Below, piece after piece: positions 30,473 through 47,260 of a stretch of 64,000 nucleotides of DNA. A program made the position numbers and the translations under genes. The DNA is from Nannobrachium achirus (taxonomy: Eukaryota > Chordata > Actinopteri > Myctophiformes > Myctophidae): NCBI GenBank assembly GCA_963921795.1, contig OY997653.1:23550658-23614657 (forward strand). The letters run 5' to 3'. A model generated the notes under the pieces. The model ran no database searches and had not been told where the DNA came from. It saw nothing but the letters and a program-made list of their open reading frames with translations. Within the stretch, counting starts at the first letter, position 1, and every line of letters begins with the position of its first letter.

Positions 30473-30610
30473 TTTGAACTGTGCGGGTCCGTCCCATTGC
30501 TGACCAATCAGCGTGCAACTTTCACCCCACTGACCAATCAGCGTGCAGCCTCTACCCAACCGACCAATCAGCGTGCAGCCTCCACCCCACTGACCAATCA
30601 GCGTGCAGCC
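30473..30610 (-). promoter_or_regulatory. bub1 promoter: four CCAAT boxes at 30-bp period plus a CHR-like element
   Basis: TGACCAATCAGCGTGCA-type units start at 30501, 30531, 30561 and 30591, each with CCAAT on the plus strand (ATTGG in gene orientation). Nearer the gene, 30473-30478 reads TTTGAA (TTCAAA in gene orientation), the core of the cell-cycle CHR. The start codon is at 30319, so the boxes lie about 180-290 bp upstream. Multiple NF-Y sites at roughly 30-bp spacing next to a CHR are the established layout of G2/M genes. No TATA box is evident. Confidence 0.7.
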
Positions 30611-30682
30611 GGTCGACCGACTTGCGTGATAATGATTATAAGGTGCGATTGCGCCACCCAGTGGGCTGGAGATGGTACTATA

Positions 30683-31068
30683 TCAGTGCTTCTCAAAACT
30701 TTTTCATGTCGAGGACCCCCTTATTAGCCCGCGGCGGACCCCCATTTGAAAAGATACGAAAGGGACTCCCATAAGAGAAGGTTTTTACGGCTTTAGCAGT
30801 GATTTCCAAGCATTTTAATTTTAAGGACCCCCAGCTTGACCCCCCAGCTTGACATGGCATTTCTATTATCTGAGAAACCAATTTATTCTGTAAAATCAAT
30901 GTTAATTTAACTCTGAAGAGTCTACAAATGGAGCCATTTGTTTGTACATTCTCTGAGTTACATAGGCTATAAGGGTCCATTTGGTTCCTGACTATCATTT
31001 AGCTGGGGACCCCCTGGAACTCCTTCAAGGACCGTGGGGGTCCCCGTACGTACCTCACTTTGAGGACC
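30683..31068. repeat. GGACCCCC-rich hAT-derived sequence upstream of bub1
   Basis: CAGTGCTTCTCAAAACTTTT at the left is loosely inverse of the right end, and several GGACCCCC segments occur between. Target duplications do not match cleanly, so the boundaries are uncertain. Confidence 0.4.
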
Positions 31069-31309
31069 AATGCTATATTACATCCCAGTTAATCTTAACC
31101 TTTTGAATTTCAGAATCAGTTTTGTCACTTAACAGAGAATTAAAGTTATTTATTGTCTTATTTTGTATTAGACCATTCTGTGAGAAGAGAGAAGTGACAG
31201 GTAGGCCTACAGATACATAGAGAGTAGATATAAATATATAGAGTCCTATTAATGCGAACCAAACTTATAGACTACTGTATTCCAAACTTCAAAAGAGAAA
31301 TGAAATTTT

Positions 31310-31630
31310 GCCCAGGACCCAATTCCCAAACTAATGAAAAAGGCAGATCTACAAGCTCACAGCGAGTAACTTCGCGCCACATTGTGAGCTTGTAGATCGG
31401 CTGCCTATCATTAGGCTACTTCTTAAACAATTGTTTTCTAATTTATGGAATGTCTTAGATTTTCTTTGTTTTATTAATGAAATTACTTAGAAAAACCATT
31501 GCTTTATTTAATCATGAAAAAAATATTTATTTTGAAAATGTTTTGAAACAACAATAATTAAAAACTAAAGGGACCCAGAAAAATATGTCTGCAACCCAGA
31601 AATGGGTCCCGACCCAGTGTTTGGGAAACA
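31310..31630. mobile_element. hAT-like fragment (GGGTC...GTTTGGGAAAC family) with palindrome
   Basis: The right end GACCCAGTGTTTGGGAAACAG is found inverted at 50735-50757. The palindrome at 31341-31404 has AGGCAGATCTACAAGCTCAC pairing with GTGAGCTTGTAGATCGGCTG. It is upstream of the zinc-finger gene. Confidence 0.55.
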
Positions 31631-31855
31631 GTAGGTGGCTGCCTCATCTGGACTGCACTACATCAATCTCACCAGCAGATGGCAATCATTCTGAAGCTTC
31701 GATGAAATGAAACGAACTGCTTCTGGGTCATAGGTTGTCAACCGTTGTAAACACTGATCCTGACGTTATTGTTGTACTCGTAATGCTTCAGCTTGTATGA
31801 AGAAGTTTAGTTGCGTGTCTTCATGTTTGTATAGGAAAACTGCAACGCAGAAAGA

Positions 31856-33685
31856 ATGCCAGAGAACGAAGTGTTCTATTCGGAAACGATGTCCATTGTG
31901 GAGGTTGTTATTGAAGCTTCGCTTGATATGATCTGCCGGGGAGTAAAGCGCAAAGACAGCTGTAAGGTGCTAGGTGACAACTGGAAGGTGAGATTCAGTG
32001 ATGGGAAAAGTACTCGCATGTTTTTACTTTAGTAAAAAGCATCAATACTGCAATGTAGACATGCTCTGTTACAAGTCCGGAATTCAACATTTACTTGAGT
32101 AAAAGTACAAAAGTATTGGTAATGTACCTTTATTTTATACTGACAGTTACAGCAGCTTGCAATGCAATGGGCCCATTGCATTGCAAGATGCTGTAACTGT
32201 CAGTATAAAGGTGTACATGATACACTGACTAAACAGTGTTTCTCAAACTTTTACATTTCAAGGTCTCCCCTTAGAGTTACAGACTTGCATGCGTTGGGGC
32301 TTTTAAGCCGTGACATCATTTTGTAGGCAGAGGAGAATTCTGCCCCCAGAGCATTTTCTGTCCCTCGCTATTTCAACAGATCCGAGACAAAAATAACGAC
32401 TAAAGTATAATTCTAACACTTTCCTTTCAACAACAAAGAGAAGAAAAATGTGTAAATAGTAAAAATAGTAAAAAGATTCACGGAAACTGGGGGCAGAAAT
32501 TCACTTCTGCCTACAAAATGATGTCATACTTAACAGCCCCCATCGAAAGCCTTAAAGGAGTAGTTCACCCCCAAAATGACTTTTTTTCTATTGATTACTC
32601 ATGCCATGGAGAGTAGAGTTCAATAATGTTTTTTTGGTTTTTGTCACATTCCTAAGAAAAAAATTCGATTCAAGTAAATTTACCCCCATTGATTCCGGAT
32701 GGGGTTTCGAAACGGGTCCCCATCCGGAACTAATGGGGGTAAATTTATTGTTATCACATTTTTGTCTTAGGAATGCGACAAAAAACTAAAAATATTATTG
32801 AACTCTAGTCTCCATGGCGTGACTAATCAATAGAAAAAAAAAGTCATTTTGGGGGTGAACTACTCCTTAAAAGGAATGTAAATCCCTAACTTAATTTAAA
32901 AACTCTGAAAAGTCACTTACAGGCGGCTGCTACTTGAAACTGGCAAAAGACAAAGCCCATACTGTAAATACTGTTAATTTATTTTTCCTTTATTTTCGTA
33001 TCTTCTGTTTTACGACTGCTTTTCCTATTCATGGGTTGCATTTGTAGTCCTACACCAGTCATGATGAGGACCAACACAGGTGTTCTGATTGGCGTAGATT
33101 CTACGCCAATCAGAACACCCGTGTTCGCCAATATGACACACCCGGAATAGGTAAGCTAGGGTTTGTGTGGTTAATGTTATGTAACATGAATAAACCATTC
33201 GTAAGTAACAAACATTTCTTTGCTCTTTCCATTCCCAGGTCCAACATGCCAGCGTCATCCGCTCGATGGCGACCGAGGCGACGCGAAAGATCGACAACCT
33301 CTTCACCCAGCTGTCTTCGCCCCTGCTGAGGGAGAACGAGACGCTGCGGACGAGGCTGAAGGACGAGGCAGAGAAGGTGGCGGTCGGCACGACGTGGCGA
33401 GAGAACGTGCTCAAAGGCATCCCGGTCCTGTTCGAAGACACCGGCTTGGTCTTTCAGCTGACGCCACTGGGCAAGCTTCAGGGCAATCTGCCGCTGCATG
33501 CCAAAGTATTGCCCACAGTGGTGCAACTGCCAACGGCATCGGCACTGCCCAAGGTCGCGCCCACTGCAGCAGCACGGGCACCTCCGGTAAAGCGCAATGG
33601 ACGTGTTACTGGTGAGCTTCCTCACATAGCACTGATACATTTTAGAAAGTAGCCTAGTAATCGATTATAAAAAATATACTTTGTG

Positions 33686-33741
<56 letters not shown>

Positions 33742-36700
33742 GGTATATTAAATAAATCTATAATCACCACCATCATACTACAAATTAGGATTTAAAGTGG
33801 TAATGCCACGCAAAGATGTAAATCAGGCAAATGAGTTAATGTATTATTATTAAGTGAAAGTCTGGAATTCAAAATATACTTGTGTAAAAAGTATTGGTAT
33901 CATCAAACTGTACTTCAAGTTACTTCAAGTTTTAAAATTATTAAAAAGAGCAGATCTACTAAATTGTAAATCTAAATCTAATTCTAAATCTAAATCTCTT
34001 CCTCCCACACTCATTTCCATGCACAGAAGAGAAGAAAGTGGTGAATCCTGCAGCCAAGACTTCAGTCAGTAAAAGAGGTAATAATTCTGAATCATGCCAG
34101 TCTAAATTGATCAGATCCACTTAGGGTGTACTTTTTCATGTTGAGGACCCCCCCAAATTGAAATGTATGTGGCTGCCATTGAAAAGAGTTGCCAGGAATC
34201 CCCCAGAAGAGAACATTTGTCTTTTTTAGAAAATAGCAGATCTACAAGCTCACGACACATTGCATGGTGACGTGTTGTGAGCTTGTAGTTTGGCTATTGT
34301 ATAATAAGACAACAAATTGAACTTAAGTGTTTACACGCCCATTCATAAAGGTATATATCTATTCATCCATCCCATCTGGAGTCCATCCAAGATGCAAGAT
34401 CCATCCAAGCCATCTGGCCTTTTTTTAACCCATTTACTGTAGGCCTAACCTATCGAATAGGGCTAAATCAGAAATTAGCCTACAAAACAAATATGTTGCT
34501 ACATACTGTACATGTACTGTAAGCCCCTCCCAAACAGCAACATGTGTTCCCGGCCTGAATGGGTTAAAGCATGTGGCATCCTCCCATAAAGCATATTGAT
34601 TGCTACACCGCGGCGTGGATGTAACATACTAAAGTTCGAATAATGTACTTGTGTGATTATGATGACTATATTCTATCACATGTTCAGTTCTTGTCCCTGT
34701 GTTTCTTATCATATTCATATGATATGATATGTAATCAATTTCTTTACCTTTTCCTTTGAACCACCCAGACAATGATGGATTTGAGGTGAATTCTGAAACC
34801 AACTCTGTGACACAACCTGGCGGCGAATCACCTTCACTCAATGGAGGTGAGTGTATGCTAAAGTCATCAGAGAAGCAGGTCGCACAGTACCACCAACCAC
34901 TCAAACCCAGGGGTGTGTTCTAGTTTATTTCCTGGAGGAATACGATAATCATTCCCTGCACGACACAGGTGTGGTCGTGGTCAAACGCTAAGGGACTCTC
35001 AGCACACATCCACTTTATAAAAGCCTTGCCAGAATTAAATCCCAATCACAGTGTAATACCTAACTGCAGACACAAATTGATTTGCATTTGTTGCTCTGTA
35101 CATGTTAATACAGACGCAGTTGGCGTGCTCAACCTCTCCCAACCACACCACCAGCCTTCAACTCATATTAAACAAAGAAATGGAGATTACAGTACTATGA
35201 CCTGTATCAAAGTAAAAACAGAACAGCTGTTACAGGGTTTTTTCAGATGTGAATTCAAGGAAGTCCTAAATTACAAAATCTGCTCACTCCTCGTGCATTG
35301 GAGGAAGCATGAGCTCAGTTCGGGGCTCTCCCCAGGTTGGCCGGATTACAGTTTTGGCATTTGGCACTGGGGGAAAAATGGGTTACAAAATCATGGGATT
35401 TCTTTTTAAAGGGTATACAAAAAAGGAAAAACATTGTCAATAGTTGCAACCTTACTTCAGTTAACCACAAATCATTTTCACAGTTTTGGTAATAAATCCT
35501 TTTTTTACTCCTCTCACCCATAGGCCTCAATGATGTGGGCAACCCAAGCACCAGGCCAGAAGCCAATGAAACTGACAGGCAAACTGCACAGAGTTCCACA
35601 AAGAAGCCGAACCGTTACGTATGTGAGGTCTGTGACAAGAGCTTCAAAGGACAGTGTTATTTGAAGCAGCACATGATCATTCACGACGAACAGAAGAGGT
35701 TTGCCTGCGAACAGTGCCCAAAACGCTTCAAGAAGTCAAAAGCTTTCGAGCGGCACGTGTTGCGCCATGAAGAAAAGAAGCTTGAAGAAAAGAAGCCTGA
35801 AGAGCCCGTCAAGTGCCCTCTCTGCGAGAAGGTTTTCAAATCCAAAGATCTTTTGAGAAGTCATCGGCTCGTGCATTCAGAGGCAAGGCCTTTCAAGTGC
35901 TTAACCTGCGGAAAGGGCTTCAAAACGAAACGCTGTTTAAATTTGCACGAGGGTGTTCATTCTGCTGAGAAGCCACATCAATGCATGCAGTGCGGAGAGA
36001 GTTTCAAACGTGCTTTCTCACTGAAGTGCCATAAGAGCATCCATACCGGCTTGTTTCCGTACAAATGCACCGTGTGCGGTAAGGATTTCCGTGCAAAGAA
36101 AACACTGAAGGACCATCAGAAAGTGCATTCAGGGAAGGTGTTTACTTGCGAGGAGTGTGGAGCCACCTTCACCCTCGCAAACAACCTAAAGAGGCACATG
36201 CGTTTTCACACGGGCGAGAAGCCCTACAAATGCAAGGTTTGCGGCGAGGGTTTCAGGCAAGGAGAAAAGCTGAAGTTCCACATGCTCGTCCACGGCGCCT
36301 CCAAGCCCTTCATGTGCGACCTGTGCGGGAAGACCTTCCTCTACAACTGCGCGCTGAAGAAACACGTGCAGTCGCAACACGAGGACGGCGACGACGGACT
36401 CGTCGGTGGCGCCGGGCGGGGAAGGTTCCCGTACAGACAGCGAGGGAGACACGCGCGCGAGCGAGGGAACCGCCGGGTGATATACCGCACGGACAGGACG
36501 ATCGAAGACGTGACGCTGTACAGCTGCAACATATGCCGGCGGGGCTTCCGCACGGCCTTCGTGTTGGAACAGCACGAGAAGAGGCACCACAGGGACCCGA
36601 AGCCGTACACCTGCGGCGAGTGCGGCAAGTCTTTCTTCTACAAAAACACCTACGAGTACCACCAGAGAACCCACACCGGCGAGCGGCCCTTTGTGTGCGG

Positions 36701-37016
36701 CGAGTGCGGGAAGAGCTTCATCACCCAGCAGTCGCTGAAGACCCACAGCTTGTTGCACTCCGGAGAGAAGCCCCACAAGTGCGAACAGTGCGGCAAGACG
36801 TTCCGGTTCTACACGAACTTCATCAGACACCTGCGCATCCACACGGGAGAAAAGCCGTACGAGTGCGAGGTGTGCGGCATGCGTTTCAACCAGATGGTTC
36901 ACGTCAAGTCTCACATGCAGATTCACACCGGGGACAAGCTGTATAACTGTGCCCAGTGCGGACGGGGGTTCTCGGACTCGAGGCAGTTCAAGAAACACAT
37001 TTGCAGAAATGGTTAA
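31856..37016 (+). CDS. C2H2 zinc-finger protein, teleost type, five exons, 708 residues
   Basis: Exons are 31856-31987, 33239-33611, 34027-34077, 34769-34846 and 35524-37016, giving 2127 nt in one open frame. The N-terminus (ETMSIVEVVIEASLDMICR) and the charged segment after it (TRKIDNLFTQL, RENETLRTRLKDEAEKV) look helical or coiled-coil, as in many fish C2H2 genes. The last exon encodes 14 classical fingers with TGEKP-like linkers, from YVCEVCDKSF to YECEVCGMRF, plus a C-terminal degenerate one (KKHIC in place of HxxxH). A 45-residue Arg/Gly-rich linker separates fingers 9 and 10. It is likely a nuclear DNA-binding regulator, but its targets cannot be read from sequence. It is head to head with bub1, about 1.5 kb away. 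GC at third positions rises sharply from about 36190 onward. I do not recognise a specific named gene. Confidence 0.9.
32556..32866. mobile_element. Fold-back miniature element with TTAA target, 311 bp
   Basis: GGAGTAGTTCACCCCCAAAA at the left is inverted at the right. The arms extend about 140 bp to the centre. TTAA is at 32552-32555 and 32867-32870. It is in intron 1 of the zinc-finger gene. Confidence 0.85.
32893..33010 (+). repeat. LINE 3' tail related to 7375-7520
   Basis: CTCTGAAAAGTCACTTACAG and GCGGCTGCTACTTGAAACTG resemble the end of the LINE relic at 7375-7420, followed by an AT-rich tail. Confidence 0.45.
33694..33738. repeat. (TA)n microsatellite
   Basis: A pure AT dinucleotide run of about 45 bases in intron 2 of the zinc-finger gene. 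Confidence 0.9.
34230..34298. repeat. Palindrome copy in intron 3 of the zinc-finger gene
   Basis: AAAATAGCAGATCTACAAGC then CACGACACATTGC faces GTGTTGTGAGCTTGTAG. Flanking GAGGACCCCCCCAAATTG suggests the hAT family of 12510. Confidence 0.7.
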
Positions 37017-37334
37017 GCCCTCTTATCATAGTCCGAGGTGAAGAGCTATCACCTCAACTTTTAGGTGATAAGCTTTCACCTAAAAATGAGATGGCCATCA
37101 TAGTCACTGACTCATGGTGAAGTCCTATCACCGCGCCTCTGTGCCTCTGAAAACAGGTCGACCAATCAGTGAACGGGGTGATGGAGAGATTGTCTGATAG
37201 GAAAAACAGAGGAGATGTGTTGGGGTTCGTGCGGGTAATGATGTAATGTTGTAGTTTTCTGACTTAAAAAGACTACACCACGGTGATAAACCAACCATCA
37301 GCGCGGAGTACACTCTGATTGGGGCTTTAGAAAC

Positions 37335-37712
37335 TAGGGCTGTCACGATTGTGTCATTTTACGTGACGATTGTCACTCGAATAATTGCGATTAACGATTT
37401 AATTGTGTTTCTGTCGTTGACAATTACATTCCTGTTTGGCTTGTAGGCTTTGAAGTTGCACATGGCAGGTATGACACAAGCTAAATATACCAAGAAATGA
37501 CTTACATATTTGACAACTTTATACTTGAAAAAGAACATTGATAGTGGAAATAGCTGATCTACAAGCTCACAACGTGTTGCGATGCGGCGTGTTGTGAGCT
37601 TGTAGATCTGCTATTTCCACTATTCTTTTAAAATGTTTGAAAACGACAAAATAATTGCGATTATATCAAATAATTGCGATTAGACCATTATGTAATAATT
37701 GTGACAGCCCTA
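37335..37712. mobile_element. hAT miniature element (GGGCTGTCAC family) with complete palindrome
   Basis: Ends are TAGGGCTGTCACGATTG and CAATAATTGTGACAGCCCTA-like. TTAGAAAC is duplicated at 37327-37334 and 37713-37720. The palindrome 37543-37621 (AGTGGAAATAGC ... GCTATTTCCACT) is central. It is a sister of 22794-23096. Confidence 0.9.
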
Positions 37713-39829
37713 TTAGAAACCCTTTGGAAAGAAGTTTTTTACAGACCCCCTCCCTCAGGAGTCTGGACATGATCCCTTATTTCTCTCTACTACACAACAA
37801 ATAGCGATTGTGCAAGACTTTGACATCTTTATTAAGATACTGTATACATGTACAATACATAAACCTTTATCAAAATGTAAAACACAATAAAGCTGATGGC
37901 TTATTGCCATTGTAGTCCTTTAGGGTGTAATGCATGTGTAAACAACGTACTGATGAACAAATGACTGAATGCTTGTGAGTGATAAAGCGCAAGGGGTGCA
38001 CATTGAAAATCTCTGTAGGTGCTTACCACACTAGGAGAGAGGGGGAAATAATACAATACATTAATACATTTAAAGCAGCATTATGTAACTGTTTAACAAC
38101 CATATAGCATATTATGTCCCACACAATTATAACATTACATGTTTAAGCAATAACAATCATCGACATCTTACCATAAATGTATAAACTCAGGGGGGTCCCT
38201 GCTAGGGGCTTGACTATTACTATGTATCCACAACTTTCCAACATCCCATCGTGCATTGTGCAGAAGTTGCACGGAGCTTCCTGCGCCACAGCCGAGTGTG
38301 ATCTTCAAGCTCACAACGGTTGAATCTGCGACGCGACGTGAGCTTGTATGTCTGCTATTTACCGGAAGTGTCCTACACATAATGCTCCAGTAAATGTTTG
38401 CGGAAACGGGTGGATAGAGGAGAAAATTAGTTTCATCCTGGTGTTTTCCACAGCAGACCTGACCGGCAATGGCTGCAGAGGCTCCTGGGTAATGAAGTCA
38501 AACAAAGACTTTAGCTGCCATGTTATTTGTGTCCAAAGTGGTCACTGATGTCCCGAACTGCATAGTGCTGCTTTAAATAAACAACTCAAAACACATATGA
38601 TCTGGACCAATCCAACTCTGTAATTAATCCCAGCTTCGACCCCTTCTCATACTGCTCTTTACTGAAATAATTTGAACAAAACAATGCTATTTAAGAGACT
38701 GGGATATAGGAGTATATTGATTGATTGATTTAATACTTTAATAGTACACATAGTACAGTAATACACTTCATTTGTATAACACCTTTCATGAAGAAATGCA
38801 GCCCAAAGACAGTGCTTTTCAGGGAAAGAAGAATTGGTATGCATGATTAACAGTGGTACAATAATGGTGATAAATGGATGACAAAAAAGCCCTAAGGGCT
38901 TGTTTCCATTGTTGGCTTCGTTTATTACTATTAGTAGTGCAAAGTAAATCATTAACAATTTGTATTAAGTATTATTTATAGCTGCTTTAATGATGTGAAC
39001 TAATATCACACTACATATGACTTTCCAGTAGGTGGCGGTATGCACCTTTAAAGCAATGGTTGTGACTTGTGACCCATAAAACTCATCATTATCCATGCAT
39101 TGTCAGTAGTAGCTGAACTATGAGCTGAACTCCCTGAAAAAATATTATCCAACTGTTGAGTAAAATTATGCTTTTCTTTCATAGCAGCAGACAGAGGGGT
39201 GAACATTATGTGTTTGAAGGACATGTCCAGGTTGACAAAGTGTCTCAGGAGTCAGAAGCAGGTAAAAAACGCTTAATGAAGCCTACAGGTGCATTATACT
39301 AAAAGTGAAGCAGCAACATCAAGCAGGCACTACAACCACAAGACAACACCATTAATGATGAACACTGTTCCTGTAAACCAGGGTAGGTCTTTAGTCACTG
39401 TTACAATCTTTAAAAAGAAAAGGCTGCTTGAGTAGGCTATGTACTAGGGGAGACAGGAGCTTACAGGACACCACTGTACTCGGGAACACTCAGGGGTTGG
39501 TTGGTAATAAGTTGAAGGGAACTTCAGCTGTTTTGGTCAGTGGTGGCCATTCACTTCCCTGTGCAGATGTATCTGTATGTGCTGCTGTACAGACGAGTAA
39601 TATTGCTGCCCATTGGTAGGCCAAAAATATCCAGGAAAGAAGACGGCTATCATGTATGATGATATTCTAATGTAAAATCGAATGTTCTATGACCGACACT
39701 TTGCTTCTTCCAATTGAGGGAATATTACATTTTCCAATATGTGACTTTGTGTGTATGTCCATGTGCATGTACGTCCCTATCTGTATTATTGTGATTGGAC
39801 AATAAATGAGTTGACATCATGCAGGTCTA

Positions 39830-40020
39830 TACATCATCATCATACACACTACTAGCTACTACTATACACACTACTCAAGCCCACATTTCTTCAGGAACAG
39901 TAAGTGACACAAAGGCCTTAAAAACAAGGCTCCAAACACCTCAAAATAAACTGTTAAGGCTACTGCTCAACCTTCCATTTCAGACTCCTCTTAACCTGTG
40001 TGAAGTAAGCACCATTCATT
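39830..40020 (+). pseudogene. LINE reverse transcriptase relic
   Basis: Translation gives GTVSDTKALKTRLQTPQNKL then LRLLLNLPFQTPL, matching the LQ..QNK..R.L..L block after the catalytic part of CR1/L2/Rex-type reverse transcriptases. It is short and decayed. Confidence 0.4.
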
Positions 40021-40579
40021 TCACACAGGTGTTATTTTTTATGTAAATGTCATCATGTCTAATGTCGTTTCAGTTAGAATGTAGATGGTGATGTTGATTT
40101 ATGAGTGACATTATAGTCTTGTGCTTGTTGATGTGTCAAGGCACCCCTAAGAGATTTGTTTTGGGGCTTTTATGCCTTTATTGATAGGACAGCAGACTGA
40201 CAGGAAATGGGGAGTGCAGTGGTGTCAGTTCAGAAAAAGCTAAGGTATGGCAACAAGACTAGTGTCTTGCAACAGGCATGATACATTTATTTTAAGAAGT
40301 ACATTTTATTCCCCCCCCCCCCCACCTGTGCAGCTGACCTGCGGAACCTGGGAATTCTGTCAAGATGGGTAGAATAAAAGTGTGGAGAATATCATTATAA
40401 TACCTTGTTAAAGTGACCATTTTGTAACATTTTGCATTTGTAGTTATTTTACTGTAATTTAACATAATAACCAGCACAGATTGACAAAGAGACATTCATA
40501 GATTTATATTTAAAAGTAACTTTTATTTCCCCCCCCCTGGACCCAGGGTATGGCAGCTGCATACCCCTGCCATACCCAA

Positions 40580-40710
40580 TTGACGCCCCTGGGGGAGTGA
40601 CACGCTGCAAAGGTTGGTCGGGATCGGGAATCGAACCAGCGACATGCTGTCAGGCTACACTTAGCCTATGAGGTATGTGCCTGGACCGGTAGGCCAGCGG
40701 GCGCACCCCT
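40580..40710 (-). repeat. tRNA-derived SINE
   Basis: On the minus strand GCGCCCGCTGGCCTACCGGT leads to GCTGGTTCGATTCCCGATCC, with a B box GGTTCGATTCC. This arrangement is a common fish SINE head. The body is short. Confidence 0.6.
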
Positions 40711-41555
40711 ATTTTCTAGTCTGACGATTCTGAAAGTAATTGCGTCAATGCATCATACGTCATTATTTAGAGAATTATCTCTAATAAGTTGACATTTTGA
40801 ATGTCTGGTCAAGTAACCGACGGGATAGAATTGAGTCAGTCGGGTCTTTGGTCAAAGTGATCCTTTGACCAAAGCCCCCATTAAATTATGAAAAAAAAAC
40901 ATAAAAATGTGAAACATGGAATTAGAAAGAGAGAGAGAGATAGTATGTGTGTGTGCGTGTGTGTGTGCGTGTGCGTGTGTGTGTGTGTGTGTTCCAAAAT
41001 CTGAACGTGTATATAAAAAAACATCCAGTGAAACTCTCTGCACAACCCATGCATTGCATGCTGCTGAGTGACTGATGTAGTAGTTGAATCAACACACACA
41101 AACATAAGATGCTGCATTCAAGTTCAGGAGAGTTTGGACCAAGCAATTCCCTTGGATGCTGCCTTCAGGTATGGCATGGAAAGGGGGGCATTTTAATTTG
41201 TTTCCACCATAGTAAAAACTGCATTCATGGTCTGGAGAGGGCCCTTTACAGACGGATAAGAGGGCGGGGGCTCAATCCCCCTTTGATATCTACAGTATGT
41301 GTGCACGGCACGTATGCACACTTGCATGCACGTCGCACACACACACAAACCTCTTGATTAAAACATGCTCCTCCTTTTTAATATGAATTCTTCTGTAATG
41401 TTTAATGATGGACAGTTGTTAGAGTTGTATATTTTTAGAGAGATCATGATTCACGAAGCTACAGGAAAACAGTGGTCACTCCTAGCTTCTGTTAGTTGAT
41501 ATTTAGAATTCCATCTCAGACAAAACGTGTTAAACCACACAGCCTAGTAAAGGAG

Positions 41556-41673
<118 letters not shown>

Positions 41674-41815
41674 TTTATTTTAATTGGTGCGTGCGAGTGT
41701 GAGTTGTCATATGCAATATAACCGTACGGTTTAAGGCGGTGAGAATACAGTATATTCAAGTGTTGTGAAGAGCTGGTACAAATAGCTGCAAGAAGTTGGA
41801 GTCACAAAGGTTCAA

Positions 41816-46629
<4,814 letters not shown>

Positions 46630-46859
46630 TGTTTCTCTTAACTTCACTGATGACTATGAAGCTTAGTTGTTTTGCTTCGTTGAGTTAAACAGTAATAATT
46701 ATTATTAGTGCAAATCAGAAAACCTCAAACATTTTTACCGTATAAATATTAATCACATTAATATAAACCACACCAACTATTAGGGCTCAGCATGGTTATT
46801 AGTTTTGCTTTAAGAACAGTTATTATTACACCACCAATGTGGAACTGTGTAACACATAC

Positions 46860-47010
46860 AGTATGTGACAAAATGATGTTCATTAACTACAGTTCATCAT
46901 TCAATACCTTTGTCTCCAAGTTCATCACCAAGTTCAGAGACCCAGGATTTCAACACCACCCTGTGGAACTGAATCCTGGACTTCTGACAGACAAACCCCA
47001 GGTCACAATC
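46860..47010 (+). pseudogene. LINE reverse transcriptase relic downstream of lectin copy 1
   Basis: INYSSSFNTFVSKFITKFRD then PGFQHHPVELNPGLLTDKPQV resembles the DYSSAFNTI..LI.KL.DLG......W...FLTDRPQ block of CR1/L2-type reverse transcriptases. A matching relic is at 54630-54745 behind copy 2, so it predates the duplication. Confidence 0.6.
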
Positions 47011-47199
47011 TATGACTGTGTAGATACTATTTAATTACATTTTACTTTATTTTATTCTATTTTGCAATATATTCTATTTGTACTGATTTTTCTTTTTTGC
47101 TTATTGGTGTTTTGATCTTCTTATTATGTTTGTATTATTGTCACACTGTTGTCTTTCACCACAGTGTCCTTTATTCTCAGCCTTTCAAAACATTCATCA

Positions 47200-47260
47200 A
47201 AAGTAGCAGATCTACTTCACAATGCTTCACAATGTGATGAGCTTGCAGATCTGCTATTTT
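47200..47260. repeat. Palindrome copy, decayed
   Basis: AGTAGCAGATCTACTTCACA with the partner TGATGAGCTTGCAGATCTGC and CTATTTT. Confidence 0.6.

Noticed and set aside
33025..33640. Minus-strand frames of 138 and 176 codons opposite exon 2 of the zinc-finger gene
   Set aside because: They are antisense to an exon with good splice sites and a phase that fits its neighbours.
34969..35409. A 146-codon frame before the last zinc-finger exon
   Set aside because: It is intronic, lacks splice signals in phase with its neighbours and has no recognisable domain.
36186..36998. Antisense and alternative frames of up to 270 codons across the zinc-finger exon
   Set aside because: They arise from GC-rich codons of the real C2H2 frame and show no domain.
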